This document shows positions 51,484-61,454 of a stretch of DNA of 64,000 nucleotides, in pieces. Position 1 is the first letter of the stretch. Each line of letters starts with the position of its first letter. The stretch is from Giesbergeria sp. (lineage in GTDB: Bacteria; Pseudomonadota; Gammaproteobacteria; Burkholderiales; Burkholderiaceae_C). Both the position numbers and the translations under genes were made by a program. Below the pieces are notes generated by a model that had not been told where the DNA came from, made no database searches, and was given only the letters and a program-made list of their open reading frames with translations. Location: positions 35,123-99,122 of the forward strand of contig JAGNYI010000003.1 in NCBI GenBank assembly GCA_017985015.1. The letters run 5' to 3'.

Positions 51484-52947
51484 ATGAACTCCCAGCCCGC
51501 TTCCATTTTGGTGGTTGACGACGAGCCCGACCTGCGCACCCTGTATGAACTGACGCTGCTGCGCGAGGGTTACCGCATCGACACGGCCGGCACCGTAGCG
51601 CAAGCGCGAGAGTTGCTTGCAAGCCAACGCTACGATGTGGTCATTACCGACATGCGTTTGCCCGATGGCTTTGGCATGGAGTTGCTGCACGATCTGCGCC
51701 ATCAGCAGCGTCCCGAGCGCTGCCTGGTGATGACCGCTTACGGGTCTGCCGAGAATGCGGTGGAGGCATTGCGCGCCGGTGCGTTCGACTACCTGACCAA
51801 ACCGGTGGATCTCAAACAGTTCCGCGCCGTGGTGGCCTCTGCAATTCAGGGGACCGAGGGCGTCCAGCCACCGCGCGCTGTGGCTGGACGGCCAGGTGCG
51901 CCAGGCTCAGCCAGCCGCGTCGGCGGCACTGCACTGGATCGCCTGGTGGGCGAGTCCGAAGCCATGCGCAACGTCAAGCAACGCGTGGCCAAGGTGGCGC
52001 GCGGCATGGCGCCGGTGCTGGTGCGTGGCGAGTCGGGTACCGGCAAAGAGCTGGTGGCACGCGCCCTGCATGAAAACAGCCAGCGCGCCGCCGGGCCGCT
52101 GATTGCTGTCAACTGCGGTGCGATCCCCGAAGCGCTGCTGGAAGCCGAGTTCTTTGGCGCGCGCAAAGGCTCCTACACCGGCGCCACCCAAGACCGCGCC
52201 GGCTATTTTCAAGCCGCACAAGGCGGCACCCTGTTTCTTGATGAAATTGGCGATCTGCCGCTGGCCATGCAATCCAAATTGCTGCGCGCGATCCAGGAGC
52301 GCAGCGTGCGCCCCCTCGGCGCCACGCAGGAAGAGCCGGTGGATGTGCGCATCGTGAGCGCCACCCACCGAGACCTGGCAGCCGACGTGCAGGCGGGGCG
52401 TTTTCGACAAGATCTCTACTACCGCCTCAACGTCATCGAGGTAGTGATCCCACCGCTGCGTGAGCGCCGCGAAGACCTTCCCGCCTTGTGCCGCGCCCTG
52501 CTGACACGCATCGCCCATGAATCGGGGACGACTGCACCCGAGTTGACCGACTCCATGGTGCAAGCCATCGCAGCCCATCCACTGACAGGCAACGTGCGCG
52601 AACTGGAAAACCTGCTGCATCGAGCGGTTGCACTGGGCGACGGCAACGAATTGCATGTGGACTGCGCGGTATCCAGCGTCACGCCCCTGCCCGCCTTTGC
52701 GGCGACCGCGGCGCCGGATGCCCCCGCCCTTTCCGCACCCTTTGCGCCAGAGCCCCTGCCTCGCGACCTGCAGGGTTGGCTGGACCAGCAAGAACGCGGC
52801 ATTCTCGTTCGCGCGCTGCAAGAAAACCATTTCAACCGCACCGCGACTGCGGCCCGCCTGGGCATCAGCCTACGCCAGATCCGCTATCGCATTGCACGAC
52901 TCAACATCAGCGCGCCTGGCGACAACCATGCCGACGAGGACGCCTGA
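51484..52947 (+). CDS. pilR: Sigma-54-dependent response regulator PilR
   Basis: The 487-aa regulator should activate pilA transcription with sigma-54. The receiver (residues ~7-120) has Asp56 in [11 protein letters not shown]. The AAA+ domain has Walker A GESGTGKE (182-189) and a GAFTGA-loop variant GSYTGA (229-234). Walker B is [14 protein letters not shown]. The Fis-type HTH is [20 protein letters not shown]. The start at 51484 gives [16 protein letters not shown]; a TTG further up is unlikely. It overlaps ampD by 20 bases. Confidence 0.95.
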   Translation: MNSQPASILVVDDEPDLRTLYELTLLREGYRIDTAGTVAQARELLASQRYDVVITDMRLPDGFGMELLHDLRHQQRPERCLVMTAYGSAENAVEALRAGAFDYLTKPVDLKQFRAVVASAIQGTEGVQPPRAVAGRPGAPGSASRVGGTALDRLVGESEAMRNVKQRVAKVARGMAPVLVRGESGTGKELVARALHENSQRAAGPLIAVNCGAIPEALLEAEFFGARKGSYTGATQDRAGYFQAAQGGTLFLDEIGDLPLAMQSKLLRAIQERSVRPLGATQEEPVDVRIVSATHRDLAADVQAGRFRQDLYYRLNVIEVVIPPLRERREDLPALCRALLTRIAHESGTTAPELTDSMVQAIAAHPLTGNVRELENLLHRAVALGDGNELHVDCAVSSVTPLPAFAATAAPDAPALSAPFAPEPLPRDLQGWLDQQERGILVRALQENHFNRTATAARLGISLRQIRYRIARLNISAPGDNHADEDA

Positions 52948-53515
52948 GGGCCCCGATCTCTGGCAGGACGACTGGTACCGCCCTGCCAGCGCCCTGGCAT
53001 CGCCCCATTTCGACCCCCGACCAGCGGATGCCCACACAGATCTGATCGTGGTGCACTCCATCAGCCTGCCTCCAGGGCAATATGGAGGGGACGAGGTGGA
53101 GGCCCTGTTTCTTGGCACGCTCAACTGTGCTTCCCATCCCTACTTCGAGCGCTTGCGCGGTCTGCGCGTTTCTGCCCATTTTTTTGTCAGGCGCTCGGGC
53201 GCTGTGGTGCAGTTTGTCGGCTGTGATCAACGCGCCTGGCACGCGGGCGAATCACACTACCGCGGCCGCAATCGATGCAATGACGATTCGATCGGCATAG
53301 AGCTCGAAGGCCTGGAGGGCGAAGCCTTCGAACCCGCCCAATATGCAGCGCTCACGCGGCTGTGCCAAGCGCTTGCCCAGCGCTATCCCATTGCCTTTGT
53401 TGCGGGGCACGAACACATCGCCCCCGGTCGCAAGGCGGACCCCGGTGCTGCGTTCGATTGGGCGCAGCTCCAGCAAGGGCTCCGCATGCCCGGCATTCAC
53501 TTACCTGCACGCTGA
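52928..53515 (+). CDS. ampD: 1,6-anhydro-N-acetylmuramyl-L-alanine amidase AmpD
   Basis: This 195-aa cytoplasmic zinc amidase recycles peptidoglycan fragments and, in species with an ampC-ampR system, keeps beta-lactamase repressed. Zinc ligands fit His43 ([10 protein letters not shown]), His161 and Asp171 in [34 protein letters not shown] and [12 protein letters not shown] are typical. The ATG at 52928 lies inside the 3' end of pilR; a longer in-frame N-terminus is not supported. No ampC or ampR is in the window. Confidence 0.94.
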   Translation: MPTRTPEGPDLWQDDWYRPASALASPHFDPRPADAHTDLIVVHSISLPPGQYGGDEVEALFLGTLNCASHPYFERLRGLRVSAHFFVRRSGAVVQFVGCDQRAWHAGESHYRGRNRCNDDSIGIELEGLEGEAFEPAQYAALTRLCQALAQRYPIAFVAGHEHIAPGRKADPGAAFDWAQLQQGLRMPGIHLPAR

Positions 53516-53693
53516 CCGGCGGGCGGCGGGGTCCACGAAGTCTTTTTTTGCAGAGGTGTCTTGCAGACGCCGTGCGGCTTCGCGGGACAAATCCGTCCGA
53601 TAAGCGCATGACGTCTTGCCGGCGCGATGCAACACAAGTCTCAGTGCCCCGTCTGAAGAATATTTCTTCTGAGCGGATTTTTTATTTTTCTGA

Positions 53694-53741
53694 ACACTAC
53701 ATTTAGTGCATTGAACTTATTTTTAACACTATATATAGTTG
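53694..53741 (+). promoter_or_regulatory. Tandem NrdR boxes upstream of nrdA
   Basis: Two near-palindromic 16-mers, ACACTACATTTAGTGC (53694-53709) and ACACTATATATAGTTG (53726-53741), match the NrdR box consensus ACACwAtATAtwGtgT. Their starts are 32 bases apart, three helical turns, which is the known spacing. NrdR would repress nrdAB here when dATP is high. No nrdR gene is in the window. Confidence 0.88.
53711..53739 (+). promoter_or_regulatory. Putative nrdA promoter overlapping NrdR box 2
   Basis: A -35-like TTGAAC (53711-53716) and a -10-like TATAGT (53734-53739) are separated by 17 bases. The -10 lies inside the second NrdR box and the -35 between the boxes, so bound NrdR would block polymerase. 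The leader to the nrdA ATG at 53775 would be about 30 bases, with no strong ribosome-binding site. Confidence 0.6.
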
Positions 53742-53774
53742 CATGTCGTCTCAATTTCTTTGGACTCCCACCCC

Positions 53775-56660
53775 ATGCAACCTACTCTCTCCGTGTCTTA
53801 TCTTGGCCAGATGCCACCGCTTCCGTCCTCCAGCGAGCCTGTCCGGCAAGGACCTCCGCATGCCTTGGCGCACTATCAAATCATTCGCCGCAACGGTTCC
53901 GTCGTGCCTTTCGAACCGCAGAAAATCACGGTAGCCTTGCTGAAGGCCTTTCTGGCCGTGCGCGGCACGCAGAGCGCCGCATCGGCCAGCATCCGCGAGT
54001 CGGTAGAAACACTGTCCCAGACCGTAGTGCGAGCGCTGCTGCGCTCACGCCCCAGCGGCGGCACCTTCCATATCGAGGACGTGCAGGACCAGGTTGAGCT
54101 GGGTCTGATGCGCGCAGAGCGGCACGACATCGCTCGCGCCTATGTGCTTTACCGCGAGCGGCGCGCCCAGGAAAGAGTCCGCCAGCACCCGGAACAGCAC
54201 CAGGCTGGCGCCCCAGTACTACATATCCTGCACAGTGGTGAACGCGTGCCCCTGGACATGCGAAAACTCCGCGCACTGGTGGACGCCAGCTGCAGTGGCC
54301 TGGGCGATCACGTCGCCGCAGAGTCCATCGTGCAGGAGACCTTGCGCAACCTCTATGACGGAATTGCGCTCGACGCAGTGTTCAAGGCTGCGATTCTTGC
54401 CGCGCGCACAAGGATCGAAGAACACCCGGACTACAGCTACGCGACGGCACGTCTGCTGCTGCACACCATTGCACGCGAGGTGCTGGGCACGGAAATGGCC
54501 ACCGATCAGCACGATCAAAGCTATCGCCAAGCGTTTTCAGAGCGCCTGCGCGAGGGCGTGAACCACGGCTTGCTGGACGAGCGTCTGTTGCAGTTCGATC
54601 TGGAGCGACTGGCGGCTGCGCTGCACCCGGAGCGTGATCTGCAGTTCGACTACCTTGGACTGCAGACCTTGTACGACCGTTACTTTTTGCACGTACAGAA
54701 GCGTCGCATCGAAATGCCGCAAACCTTCTTCATGCGAGTGGCCATGGGACTGGCACTGAACGAAGTGGATCGGGAAGTACGCACCATCGAGTTCTACGAA
54801 CTGCTTTCCGCCTTCGATTTCATGTCGAGCACACCTACCTTGTTCAACAGCGGAACCCGTCGCTCACAGCTCTCCAGTTGCTACTTGACCACAGTTCCGG
54901 ATGATCTGGATGGCATTTACGAATCGATCAAGGAAAACGCCCTGCTTTCCAAGTACGCCGGGGGTTTGGGCAACGACTGGACCCGCGTGCGAGCACTCGG
55001 CAGCCACATCCAGGGAACCAATGGCGAGTCGCAAGGCGTGGTGCCCTTTCTCAAAGTGGTGAACGATACGGCCGTCGCCGTCAATCAGGGCGGAAAGCGC
55101 AAAGGCGCCGTATGCGCTTATCTGGAGACCTGGCACCTGGATATCGAAGAGTTTCTGGATCTGCGAAAAAACACAGGTGACGACCGACGCCGCACGCACG
55201 ACATGAACACCGCCCACTGGATCCCTGATCTGTTCATGCGACGCGTGCTGGAGAAAGGAAGATGGACACTGTTTTCGCCCTCCGACGTTCCGGATCTGCA
55301 CGATCTTTTCGGTGCCGAATTCGAAGCGGCGTATGTCGAATACGAAGCGCAAGTGGCACGCGGAATAATTGCCCAATCTCGCTCGGTAGAGGCCATCGAT
55401 CTGTGGCGAAAAATGCTGACCATGCTGTTCGAAACAGGCCATCCATGGATCACGTTCAAGGACGCCTGCAACCTGCGGTCCCCGCAGCAGCACGCTGGCG
55501 TCGTGCATTCCAGCAATCTGTGCACCGAGATCACGCTCAACACGAGTGACACCGAAACCGCGGTCTGCAACCTGGGTTCCGTGAACCTGCTCAATCACCT
55601 CGCGCAAGATGAGAACGGAGTTCTGGCGCTGAATCACGCGAAACTTCGCCGCACCGTAGCCACCGCGATGCGCATGCTCGACAACGTCATCGACATCAAC
55701 TATTACGCAGTCAAGAAGGCACGTGACGCCAATCTGCGCCACCGCCCGGTCGGCCTGGGCCTGATGGGTTTCCAGGACGCGTTGTACGCGCTGCGCATCC
55801 CGTACGCCTCTGAGAAGGCCGTGTTGTTTGCCGACGAATCGACCGAAGCACTGTCTTACTACGCCTACGCGTCCTCGTCGAATCTGGCAGTGGAACGGGG
55901 ACGCTACAGCAGTTTCAAGGGATCGCTCTGGGATCGCGGAATTCTTCCGCTCAACACGCTCGACTTGCTAAATAACGAACGCGGCGGATATGTCGAAGTC
56001 GATCGCTCGTCGCGCCTTGACTGGGAGGCGCTGCGCAGCAAGATCGCACGCGATGGCATGCGCAATTCCAACTGCGTGGCGATTGCGCCGACAGCCACCA
56101 TCTCCAACATCATTGGCGTCGACGCGTCGATAGAACCGTGCTTTGGCAATCTTTCTGTCAAATCCAACCTCTCGGGCGAATTCACCGTCATCAACCATGG
56201 GCTGGTGCGCGACCTCCAGCGTGCTGGCGTCTGGGACGAAGTGATGCTCATGGACCTCAAGCACTTCAAGGGTTCGCTCCAGTTCATTGACCGCGTCCCC
56301 CAGGAACTCAAGGACCTCTATGCAACGGCTTTCGAGATCGCGCCGCACTGGCTGGTGGAAGCGGCCGCGCGCCGCCAGAAGTGGATAGATCAAGGACAAA
56401 GTCTGAACATTTACATGGCCGGAGCCTCCGGCAAAACGCTTGATGAAACCTACAAACTCGCCTGGATACGCGGCCTCAAAACCACTTACTACCTGCGCAC
56501 GCAATCGGCCACCCATGTGGAGATGAGCACCGTGCATTCGCGACAACTCAACGCTGTATCCAGCCAAGCAGACGACATACCCGGTGGGGGCGCGTCGATG
56601 TCTGGCAGTGATGTTGCGTTCTGCTCCATCGACAACCCCGAGTGCGAGGCTTGTCAGTAG
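53775..56660 (+). CDS. nrdA: Class Ia ribonucleotide reductase large subunit
   Basis: The 961-aa subunit reduces ribonucleotides to deoxyribonucleotides. It has an N-terminal ATP-cone ([20 protein letters not shown]) and a second ATP-cone-like domain ([20 protein letters not shown]), as in the 963-aa Pseudomonas enzyme. Active-site cysteines are in [20 protein letters not shown]; the tyrosine pair for radical transfer is in [15 protein letters not shown]. The C-terminal redox pair ends [15 protein letters not shown] 53775 is preferred; a TTG 12 codons upstream falls inside NrdR box 2. Confidence 0.97.
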   Translation: MQPTLSVSYLGQMPPLPSSSEPVRQGPPHALAHYQIIRRNGSVVPFEPQKITVALLKAFLAVRGTQSAASASIRESVETLSQTVVRALLRSRPSGGTFHIEDVQDQVELGLMRAERHDIARAYVLYRERRAQERVRQHPEQHQAGAPVLHILHSGERVPLDMRKLRALVDASCSGLGDHVAAESIVQETLRNLYDGIALDAVFKAAILAARTRIEEHPDYSYATARLLLHTIAREVLGTEMATDQHDQSYRQAFSERLREGVNHGLLDERLLQFDLERLAAALHPERDLQFDYLGLQTLYDRYFLHVQKRRIEMPQTFFMRVAMGLALNEVDREVRTIEFYELLSAFDFMSSTPTLFNSGTRRSQLSSCYLTTVPDDLDGIYESIKENALLSKYAGGLGNDWTRVRALGSHIQGTNGESQGVVPFLKVVNDTAVAVNQGGKRKGAVCAYLETWHLDIEEFLDLRKNTGDDRRRTHDMNTAHWIPDLFMRRVLEKGRWTLFSPSDVPDLHDLFGAEFEAAYVEYEAQVARGIIAQSRSVEAIDLWRKMLTMLFETGHPWITFKDACNLRSPQQHAGVVHSSNLCTEITLNTSDTETAVCNLGSVNLLNHLAQDENGVLALNHAKLRRTVATAMRMLDNVIDINYYAVKKARDANLRHRPVGLGLMGFQDALYALRIPYASEKAVLFADESTEALSYYAYASSSNLAVERGRYSSFKGSLWDRGILPLNTLDLLNNERGGYVEVDRSSRLDWEALRSKIARDGMRNSNCVAIAPTATISNIIGVDASIEPCFGNLSVKSNLSGEFTVINHGLVRDLQRAGVWDEVMLMDLKHFKGSLQFIDRVPQELKDLYATAFEIAPHWLVEAAARRQKWIDQGQSLNIYMAGASGKTLDETYKLAWIRGLKTTYYLRTQSATHVEMSTVHSRQLNAVSSQADDIPGGGASMSGSDVAFCSIDNPECEACQ

Positions 56661-56782
56661 GCGCAGAGAACACGCCAACCCGATTGTTCTTGTGCTGTGA
56701 AGCAACAGAAACCGCGTCGCGCCGCGCTTGCGCGCTTTTCATTTCGGAGCAGTGCTCTCATAATGCGAGCACTGGAAAAACC

Positions 56783-57967
56783 ATGCTGACCTGGGACGAC
56801 GAAGTCACAACGCTTTCGCAAATTTCTACCGACCGCGGAGCACACGCTGCGCCGCAGTCTGCCGCAGCGACGCCTGCCGCTGCGTCGACGGCCCAAGGCG
56901 CTGGGGCCCAGGCCCGTGCAGTTGCGGCCACCACAGCAGAGTCCGGCGCCCGTCGCGTGAACGCCACGGACAAACGCATCATCAACGGCAAGACCGACGT
57001 CAACCAGCTGGTGCCATTCAAGTACCAATGGGCCTGGGACAAATACCTTGCCAGCTGCGCGAACCACTGGATGCCGCAGGAAGTCAACATGACACGCGAC
57101 ATTGCCCTGTGGCGCGATCCCCATGGATTGACCGAAGACGAGCGCCGCATCGTCAAGCGCAATCTGGGTTTCTTTGTGACCGCCGATTCGCTGGCTGCCA
57201 ACAACATTGTGTTGGGTACTTACAGACACGTCACCGCACCTGAGTGCCGCCAGTTTTTGCTGCGCCAGGCGTTCGAAGAGGCCATCCACACCCACGCGTA
57301 TCAGTACATCGTCGAATCCTTGGGACTGGACGAGGGCGAGATATTCAACGCCTACAACGAGATTCCCTCGATCCGCGACAAGGACGAATTTCTGATCCCG
57401 TTCATTGACGCGATCATGAACCCGGCGTTCATCACCGGTACGCCGCTGGCCGACCAGACGCTGCTCAAGTCGCTGATTGTTTTTGCATGCCTGATGGAAG
57501 GGCTGTTCTTCTATGTCGGCTTCGCACAGATCCTTGCGCTCGGACGACAGAACAAGATGACCGGCGCTGCCGAGCAGTACCAGTACATCCTGCGCGACGA
57601 GTCCATGCACTGCAATTTCGGCATCGATCTGGTCAACACCATCAAGCTTGAGAATCCACATCTCTGGAACCCCGCTTTCAAGGACGAAATCGAAGCGCTA
57701 TTTCGCAAAGCTGTCGAGCTCGAATACCGCTATGCCGAGGACACCATGCCGCGCGGCGTGCTGGGCATGAATGCCTCCATGTTCAAAGGCTACCTGCGCT
57801 ACATCGCCAACCGCCGCGCGTCGCAGATCGGCCTTGGGGCGCTGTACCCCAACGAGGAAAACCCTTTCCCGTGGATGAGCGAAATGATCGATCTGAAGAA
57901 GGAGCGTAACTTCTTCGAAACACGCGTCATTGAATACCAGTCGGGCGGCGCACTGGCCTGGGACTGA
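56783..57967 (+). CDS. nrdB: Class Ia ribonucleotide reductase small subunit
   Basis: The 394-aa subunit carries the di-iron tyrosyl radical. Metal ligands are in [19 protein letters not shown], with the radical tyrosine position kept as Tyr, and in [14 protein letters not shown]. An Ala/Gln-rich N-terminal segment ([20 protein letters not shown]) precedes the fold, longer than in E. coli. It lies 122 bases after nrdA in the same direction, so it probably shares the NrdR-regulated transcript. Confidence 0.97.
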   Translation: MLTWDDEVTTLSQISTDRGAHAAPQSAAATPAAASTAQGAGAQARAVAATTAESGARRVNATDKRIINGKTDVNQLVPFKYQWAWDKYLASCANHWMPQEVNMTRDIALWRDPHGLTEDERRIVKRNLGFFVTADSLAANNIVLGTYRHVTAPECRQFLLRQAFEEAIHTHAYQYIVESLGLDEGEIFNAYNEIPSIRDKDEFLIPFIDAIMNPAFITGTPLADQTLLKSLIVFACLMEGLFFYVGFAQILALGRQNKMTGAAEQYQYILRDESMHCNFGIDLVNTIKLENPHLWNPAFKDEIEALFRKAVELEYRYAEDTMPRGVLGMNASMFKGYLRYIANRRASQIGLGALYPNEENPFPWMSEMIDLKKERNFFETRVIEYQSGGALAWD

Positions 57968-58152
57968 TCCCCGCCTTGCCATCCTCTTCAATGAACATTT
58001 TTGATGCACTCCTCCGCGCTTCAGGCTGGCAAGCCGATGCGGCAGGCGTGCCCCAGCATTCATGGCCTGGAGCGCCGCTCCAGGTTTATGAATCTCTCCG
58101 TGTCCGATGCAGGCGTGGAGTGCTCTTTGCTCATTGACTCAAGGAGAACATG
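57968..58152. other. nrdB-histone intergenic region with hairpin and small ORF
   Basis: This 185-base gap contains CCTGGAGC (58066-58073) and GCTCCAGG (58077-58084), an eight-base hairpin that could end nrdB transcription, though only three T follow. A 48-codon reading frame starts at an ATG at 57991 and ends TGA at 58137 (MNIFDALLRASGWQADAAGV near the start). I see no ribosome-binding site and do not recognise it, so it is listed as unresolved. Confidence 0.4.
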
Positions 58153-58722
58153 ATGGCAACTGCGAAGAAGCCGGCCGCCAAGGCCGCAACCCCTGTGAAG
58201 AAAGCTGCGCCTGCCAAGACTGCCGCAGCAACAAAAGCCCCTGCAAAGGCCGCTGTAAAGAAGGCCGCTGCACCAGCAAAAGCACCGGTAGCTGCGAAGA
58301 AGGCGGCTCCTGCGAAGAAGGCAGCTCCTGCGAAGAAGGCAGCTCCTGCGAAGAAGGCAGCTCCTGCGAAGAAGGCAGCTCCTGCGAAGAAGGCAGCTCC
58401 TGCGAAGAAGGCAGCTCCTGCGAAGAAGGCAGCTCCTGCGAAGAAGGCGGCTCCTGCGAAGAAGGCAGCTCCTGCGAAGAAGGCAGCTCCTGCAAAAAAG
58501 GCAGCGCCTGCAAAGAAGGCCGCTGCGCCGGCCAAAAAGGCAAGCGCTCCCGCACAAAACGCGGTGCCAGCGAAGAAGAGCGCGCCAGCCAAAAAGGCCG
58601 CGCCAGCCGCGAAATCAGCCCCAGTGAAGAAGCCAGCGGCCAGCAAAGCCCCAGAGGCCGCTCCACAGACAAAGATCAACCCACAAGCGGCTTGGCCCTT
58701 TCCCACGGGCACCAAACCCTAA
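58153..58722 (+). CDS. H1-like histone, lysine/alanine-rich nucleoid protein
   Basis: The 189-aa protein is a bacterial H1-type histone like those of Bordetella and Ralstonia. It is almost entirely Ala, Lys and Pro, built of AAPAKK hexapeptides, and it would coat DNA non-specifically. About residues 51-122 are a nearly perfect tandem array in both protein and DNA. AAGGAG lies six bases before the second of two adjacent ATGs, so I start at 58153. The C-terminus (KINPQAAWPFPTGTKP) is not repetitive. Lysine content suggests DNA compaction, possibly growth-phase dependent. Confidence 0.92.
   Translation: MATAKKPAAKAATPVKKAAPAKTAAATKAPAKAAVKKAAAPAKAPVAAKKAAPAKKAAPAKKAAPAKKAAPAKKAAPAKKAAPAKKAAPAKKAAPAKKAAPAKKAAPAKKAAPAKKAAPAKKAAAPAKKASAPAQNAVPAKKSAPAKKAAPAAKSAPVKKPAASKAPEAAPQTKINPQAAWPFPTGTKP
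58303..58518 (+). repeat. 18-bp tandem repeat array in the histone gene (12 units)
   Basis: Twelve consecutive 18-base units follow the pattern GCAGCTCCTGCGAAGAAG; the first ten differ only by one A/G in the third base. Units 11 and 12 carry a few further changes. Each codes for AAPAKK. Such near-identical arrays are prone to slippage and unequal recombination, so unit number may vary between strains. Confidence 0.95.
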
Positions 58723-58742
58723 GACAGGCCGCAATCTTGTCC

Positions 58743-58768
58743 ACCGGCGCCTGGCGCCGGTTTTTTTT
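58743..58768 (+). terminator. Intrinsic terminator after the histone gene
   Basis: ACCGGCGC (58743-58750) and GCGCCGGT (58754-58761) form an eight-base stem with a CTG loop, followed by eight T. It lies 20 bases after the histone stop codon. Confidence 0.93.
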
Positions 58769-58834
58769 GGGCAGCTGCGGCGCGGCCCTGGTTTGCCTTG
58801 CAGGCCGAGGGCGAAGGCCGCTGCTGCCCGCTTG

Positions 58835-59734
58835 TTACAGAACGAAGTCCAACTGGTAGTTCTGCGGGCCGCGGCTTGCAATCTTCAACGCGCCCAGTCG
58901 GTTCCCGAGCGCCGCACATCGCGGCAGTGACCAGCCCTGTTCCAGGCCAAAGAGCAACGCACCGCGCCAGGCATCGCCACAGCCCGTCGGGTCAACCACC
59001 TGCGAGGCTTGCACGGGCGCGACAGCAGTTTTCGAGCCGGCCTCCCACACCTCACACCCCTCGACACCCAAGGTAACTACCAAGCCTCGCACGCGCTCGG
59101 ACAGCTCGGCCAAACCCAAACCGGTACGGTCACACAGCATTTTCCCTTCGTAGTCGTTGACTGTGACCCAAGTTGCAAGGTCGACAAAATGCGCGAGCTC
59201 TTCCCCGGAAAACATCGGAAGGCCTTGTCCGGGATCGAACACGAAAGGAATCTCCGCCGCATGAAACTGGGCCGCGTGTTCGAGCATGGCTTGGCGCCCA
59301 TCCGGCGCAATGATGCCCAGGCGGATGCCATGGGCCGAGTCCTGGTCAATCGCGTTGCCGTGGGCCTGCATCATGGCGCCAGGATGGAATGCCGTAATCT
59401 GGTTGTTGTCTATATCCGTCATGATCATGGCCTGGGCTGTGTATGCGTCGTCTACCTGCCGCACAAATCGCGTGCCAATTCCAAGTGCTTCGAGCCGCTG
59501 CAAATAGTCCGCCCCGTCGCTGCCCAAGGTCGCCATCGGCAGCGCCTTGCCGCCCAGCAGGTTCAGGCTGTAGGCGATGTTCCCGGCGCAGCCACCAAAA
59601 TCACGGCGCAAGGAGGGCACCAGAAACGAGACGTTTAGGATATGCAACTGTTCGGCAAGAATTTGGTCGGCAAAACGCCCTTCAAAGGTCATGATGGTGT
59701 CAAAAGCCAGAGAGCCGCAAATCAGTACTGCCAT
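58835..59734 (-). CDS. PfkB-family carbohydrate/nucleoside kinase
   Basis: The 299-aa protein is a ribokinase-like kinase, closest in layout to adenosine-kinase type members. Motifs are FGGCAGNIAYSLNLLGGKAL near residue 50 and the C-terminal PfkB signature VDPTGCGDAWRGALLFGLEQ with the catalytic Asp. The usual GAGD is GCGD here. The substrate is uncertain: adenosine, a sugar or another nucleoside. I set the ATG at 59734, giving MAVLICGSLAFDTIMTF. It follows the zinc-ribbon/DUF3426 gene on the same strand after 30 bases. Confidence 0.9.
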   Translation of the reverse strand: MAVLICGSLAFDTIMTFEGRFADQILAEQLHILNVSFLVPSLRRDFGGCAGNIAYSLNLLGGKALPMATLGSDGADYLQRLEALGIGTRFVRQVDDAYTAQAMIMTDIDNNQITAFHPGAMMQAHGNAIDQDSAHGIRLGIIAPDGRQAMLEHAAQFHAAEIPFVFDPGQGLPMFSGEELAHFVDLATWVTVNDYEGKMLCDRTGLGLAELSERVRGLVVTLGVEGCEVWEAGSKTAVAPVQASQVVDPTGCGDAWRGALLFGLEQGWSLPRCAALGNRLGALKIASRGPQNYQLDFVL

Positions 59735-59764
59735 GAAAATCAATCGTTCGGAGCCGCAACTCCA

Positions 59765-61417
59765 TCAGGGATAAAAAGCCAGCACCCGGTAGCCGGCAAT
59801 GCGCGGTCCACTGTTCGGAATGGTCATGGGAATGACAGCACTCCATTCGGCGCCAGGTCGAAGCGGGTTGGGGACGGCGAGCTCGGCCGGCATCAGGATC
59901 CGGCGCAGCACGGGCTGGTCTTCGGTGTCGGTCAGGGTCAGCTCGATGGCGGGCGCTTCCACAGGCAATGCAGCGCGGTTGCGCAGCGTCAGAGCGAACT
60001 GATAGCGTTCGCCCTGCACACGGTTGAATGAGGAGCCATCCACCACCACAGCGCTCATATCCCGGTAGGTGCCCACGGTGCACTGCAAATACCCACAGGC
60101 AAAAGTCCAAAATGCACGGCTTTGGGGCCACAGGGCGGTGAGGCGGGCGCGCTCATGCAAACCGATCTGTGCGGCCAGGCCCAACAAGAGCACGAGCACG
60201 GTCACGAACAAGCCGGCTCGCACCCCTGCGCCAGACCAAAAGGCACGGCGCCGCGCGTGGCGCACGAAAGACAGCTCCAGATCCGACTCATCAAGCGCTT
60301 GCGGCTCGGTCGCTGGCCTTCCTTCGTGTCCGTCCACCCGCTCTCTGAATGGGCTCGGCACTGCGGCGGATACTGACAAAGGTTCATGTGGCAGACCGTC
60401 CTGCACCAAGGTCCAGTCGTCAGGCTGGTCGGAGTCTGGGGGCGCTTCAGGATCGCTGGAAGTTGCGACTGCTTCATCGGCCGCAGCGGGCGCTGGGGCC
60501 GATATTGATACAGACGGCGGCAGTGCGATGGGCAATGCCGGAGCGGCGGTGGGGACTGGCACAGCCTTTGCAGTCTGCTCTGTAGACCACTCGGCTACTT
60601 CAGCGATGAAGTGGGCTAGGTCGGGTTCGGGCGCGTCTCCATGGTCCCAGCGTGCAGCCTTTGTTGATGCCGCGACTTGCGCTGGCGGCAATTCGTCAAA
60701 AAGCGCAGGCCAATCGGTGTCGGTGTCGTCAATCTGTGCGCCAGGGAGCTCATAGCCGCCCTGCGGCGCTTCCGTTGTCGCCGCGGTATGCCCGTCGGGG
60801 TGCCGGTCCGCAGTCCGCCACGGATCTCGCCAAGTGGGATCGATGCGTTCGTCCAACGCACCGTGCGATGCAGATTCGGCCGGCGGCATTTCCTTCTCAG
60901 CCGCTCCAGCCACTTCCGCTTGGAGGCCAAAACGGCTCCCGTCGCCAGGCTGCCGTGTCGCCAGTGGTCGAAGGAAATCCGGTTCGCGCGAGGCGAAAGT
61001 CTTCAAAAACGCCGGAACATGCTCAGGAACCGCAGGGCTTTGCACCTCAGGCTCCGTATCGAAGAAGCCGATTTGCGTCGGCGCAAAACCATCGTCAAGG
61101 TCTTCGGGTTCCTCCGGCTCCGGAGTCAACACCGACGGCCGGGCGGCATCGCGAGATGAGGCACCGCCAGCGCCGCCACTGCTGCCCCATGCGCGCGGCT
61201 CGGACGTCGGCCCCACGGCGCGTTCCACCGGCCCTCGCAACTGGTCCAGCCGGATCTCCGGCAGCATGGGCTCAGGCGCTGCCGGTTCCAGTGAGACCGA
61301 CGCATCAAACACCTGCTTGCAATGTCCGCAGCGCACCCATCCATCGGAGATTCGCAATTGGTCTGCAACCACCTTGAAGCGCGTGTGGCAGGCAGGACAG
61401 CAGGTGGTCTGGCTCAT
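59765..61417 (-). CDS. Zinc-ribbon and DUF3426 membrane protein
   Basis: This 550-aa protein begins with an MJ0042-type zinc ribbon: Cys7/Cys10 in CCPACHTRF and Cys30/Cys33 in VRCGHCKQVF. A long low-complexity acidic and Pro/Ala-rich linker (~40-380) follows. Then comes a single membrane helix near ~400 (VRAGLFVTVLVLLLGLAAQI) and the C-terminal DUF3426 domain (WPQSRAFWTFACGYLQCTVG), likely periplasmic. Function is unknown. It is conserved downstream of prmA in Burkholderiales. Confidence 0.9.
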   Translation of the reverse strand: MSQTTCCPACHTRFKVVADQLRISDGWVRCGHCKQVFDASVSLEPAAPEPMLPEIRLDQLRGPVERAVGPTSEPRAWGSSGGAGGASSRDAARPSVLTPEPEEPEDLDDGFAPTQIGFFDTEPEVQSPAVPEHVPAFLKTFASREPDFLRPLATRQPGDGSRFGLQAEVAGAAEKEMPPAESASHGALDERIDPTWRDPWRTADRHPDGHTAATTEAPQGGYELPGAQIDDTDTDWPALFDELPPAQVAASTKAARWDHGDAPEPDLAHFIAEVAEWSTEQTAKAVPVPTAAPALPIALPPSVSISAPAPAAADEAVATSSDPEAPPDSDQPDDWTLVQDGLPHEPLSVSAAVPSPFRERVDGHEGRPATEPQALDESDLELSFVRHARRRAFWSGAGVRAGLFVTVLVLLLGLAAQIGLHERARLTALWPQSRAFWTFACGYLQCTVGTYRDMSAVVVDGSSFNRVQGERYQFALTLRNRAALPVEAPAIELTLTDTEDQPVLRRILMPAELAVPNPLRPGAEWSAVIPMTIPNSGPRIAGYRVLAFYP

Positions 61418-61454
61418 CGGTTTTCGATTGTAGAAACCGCTGCGGAAAGCGGCG

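Noticed and set aside
52628-52927. Longer AmpD reading frame inside pilR
   Set aside because: The segment is the PilR HTH region in another frame and adds no AmpD motif.
58303-58518. Regular repeats resembling a CRISPR array
   Set aside because: The units are contiguous with no spacers and encode AAPAKK in frame within a histone gene.
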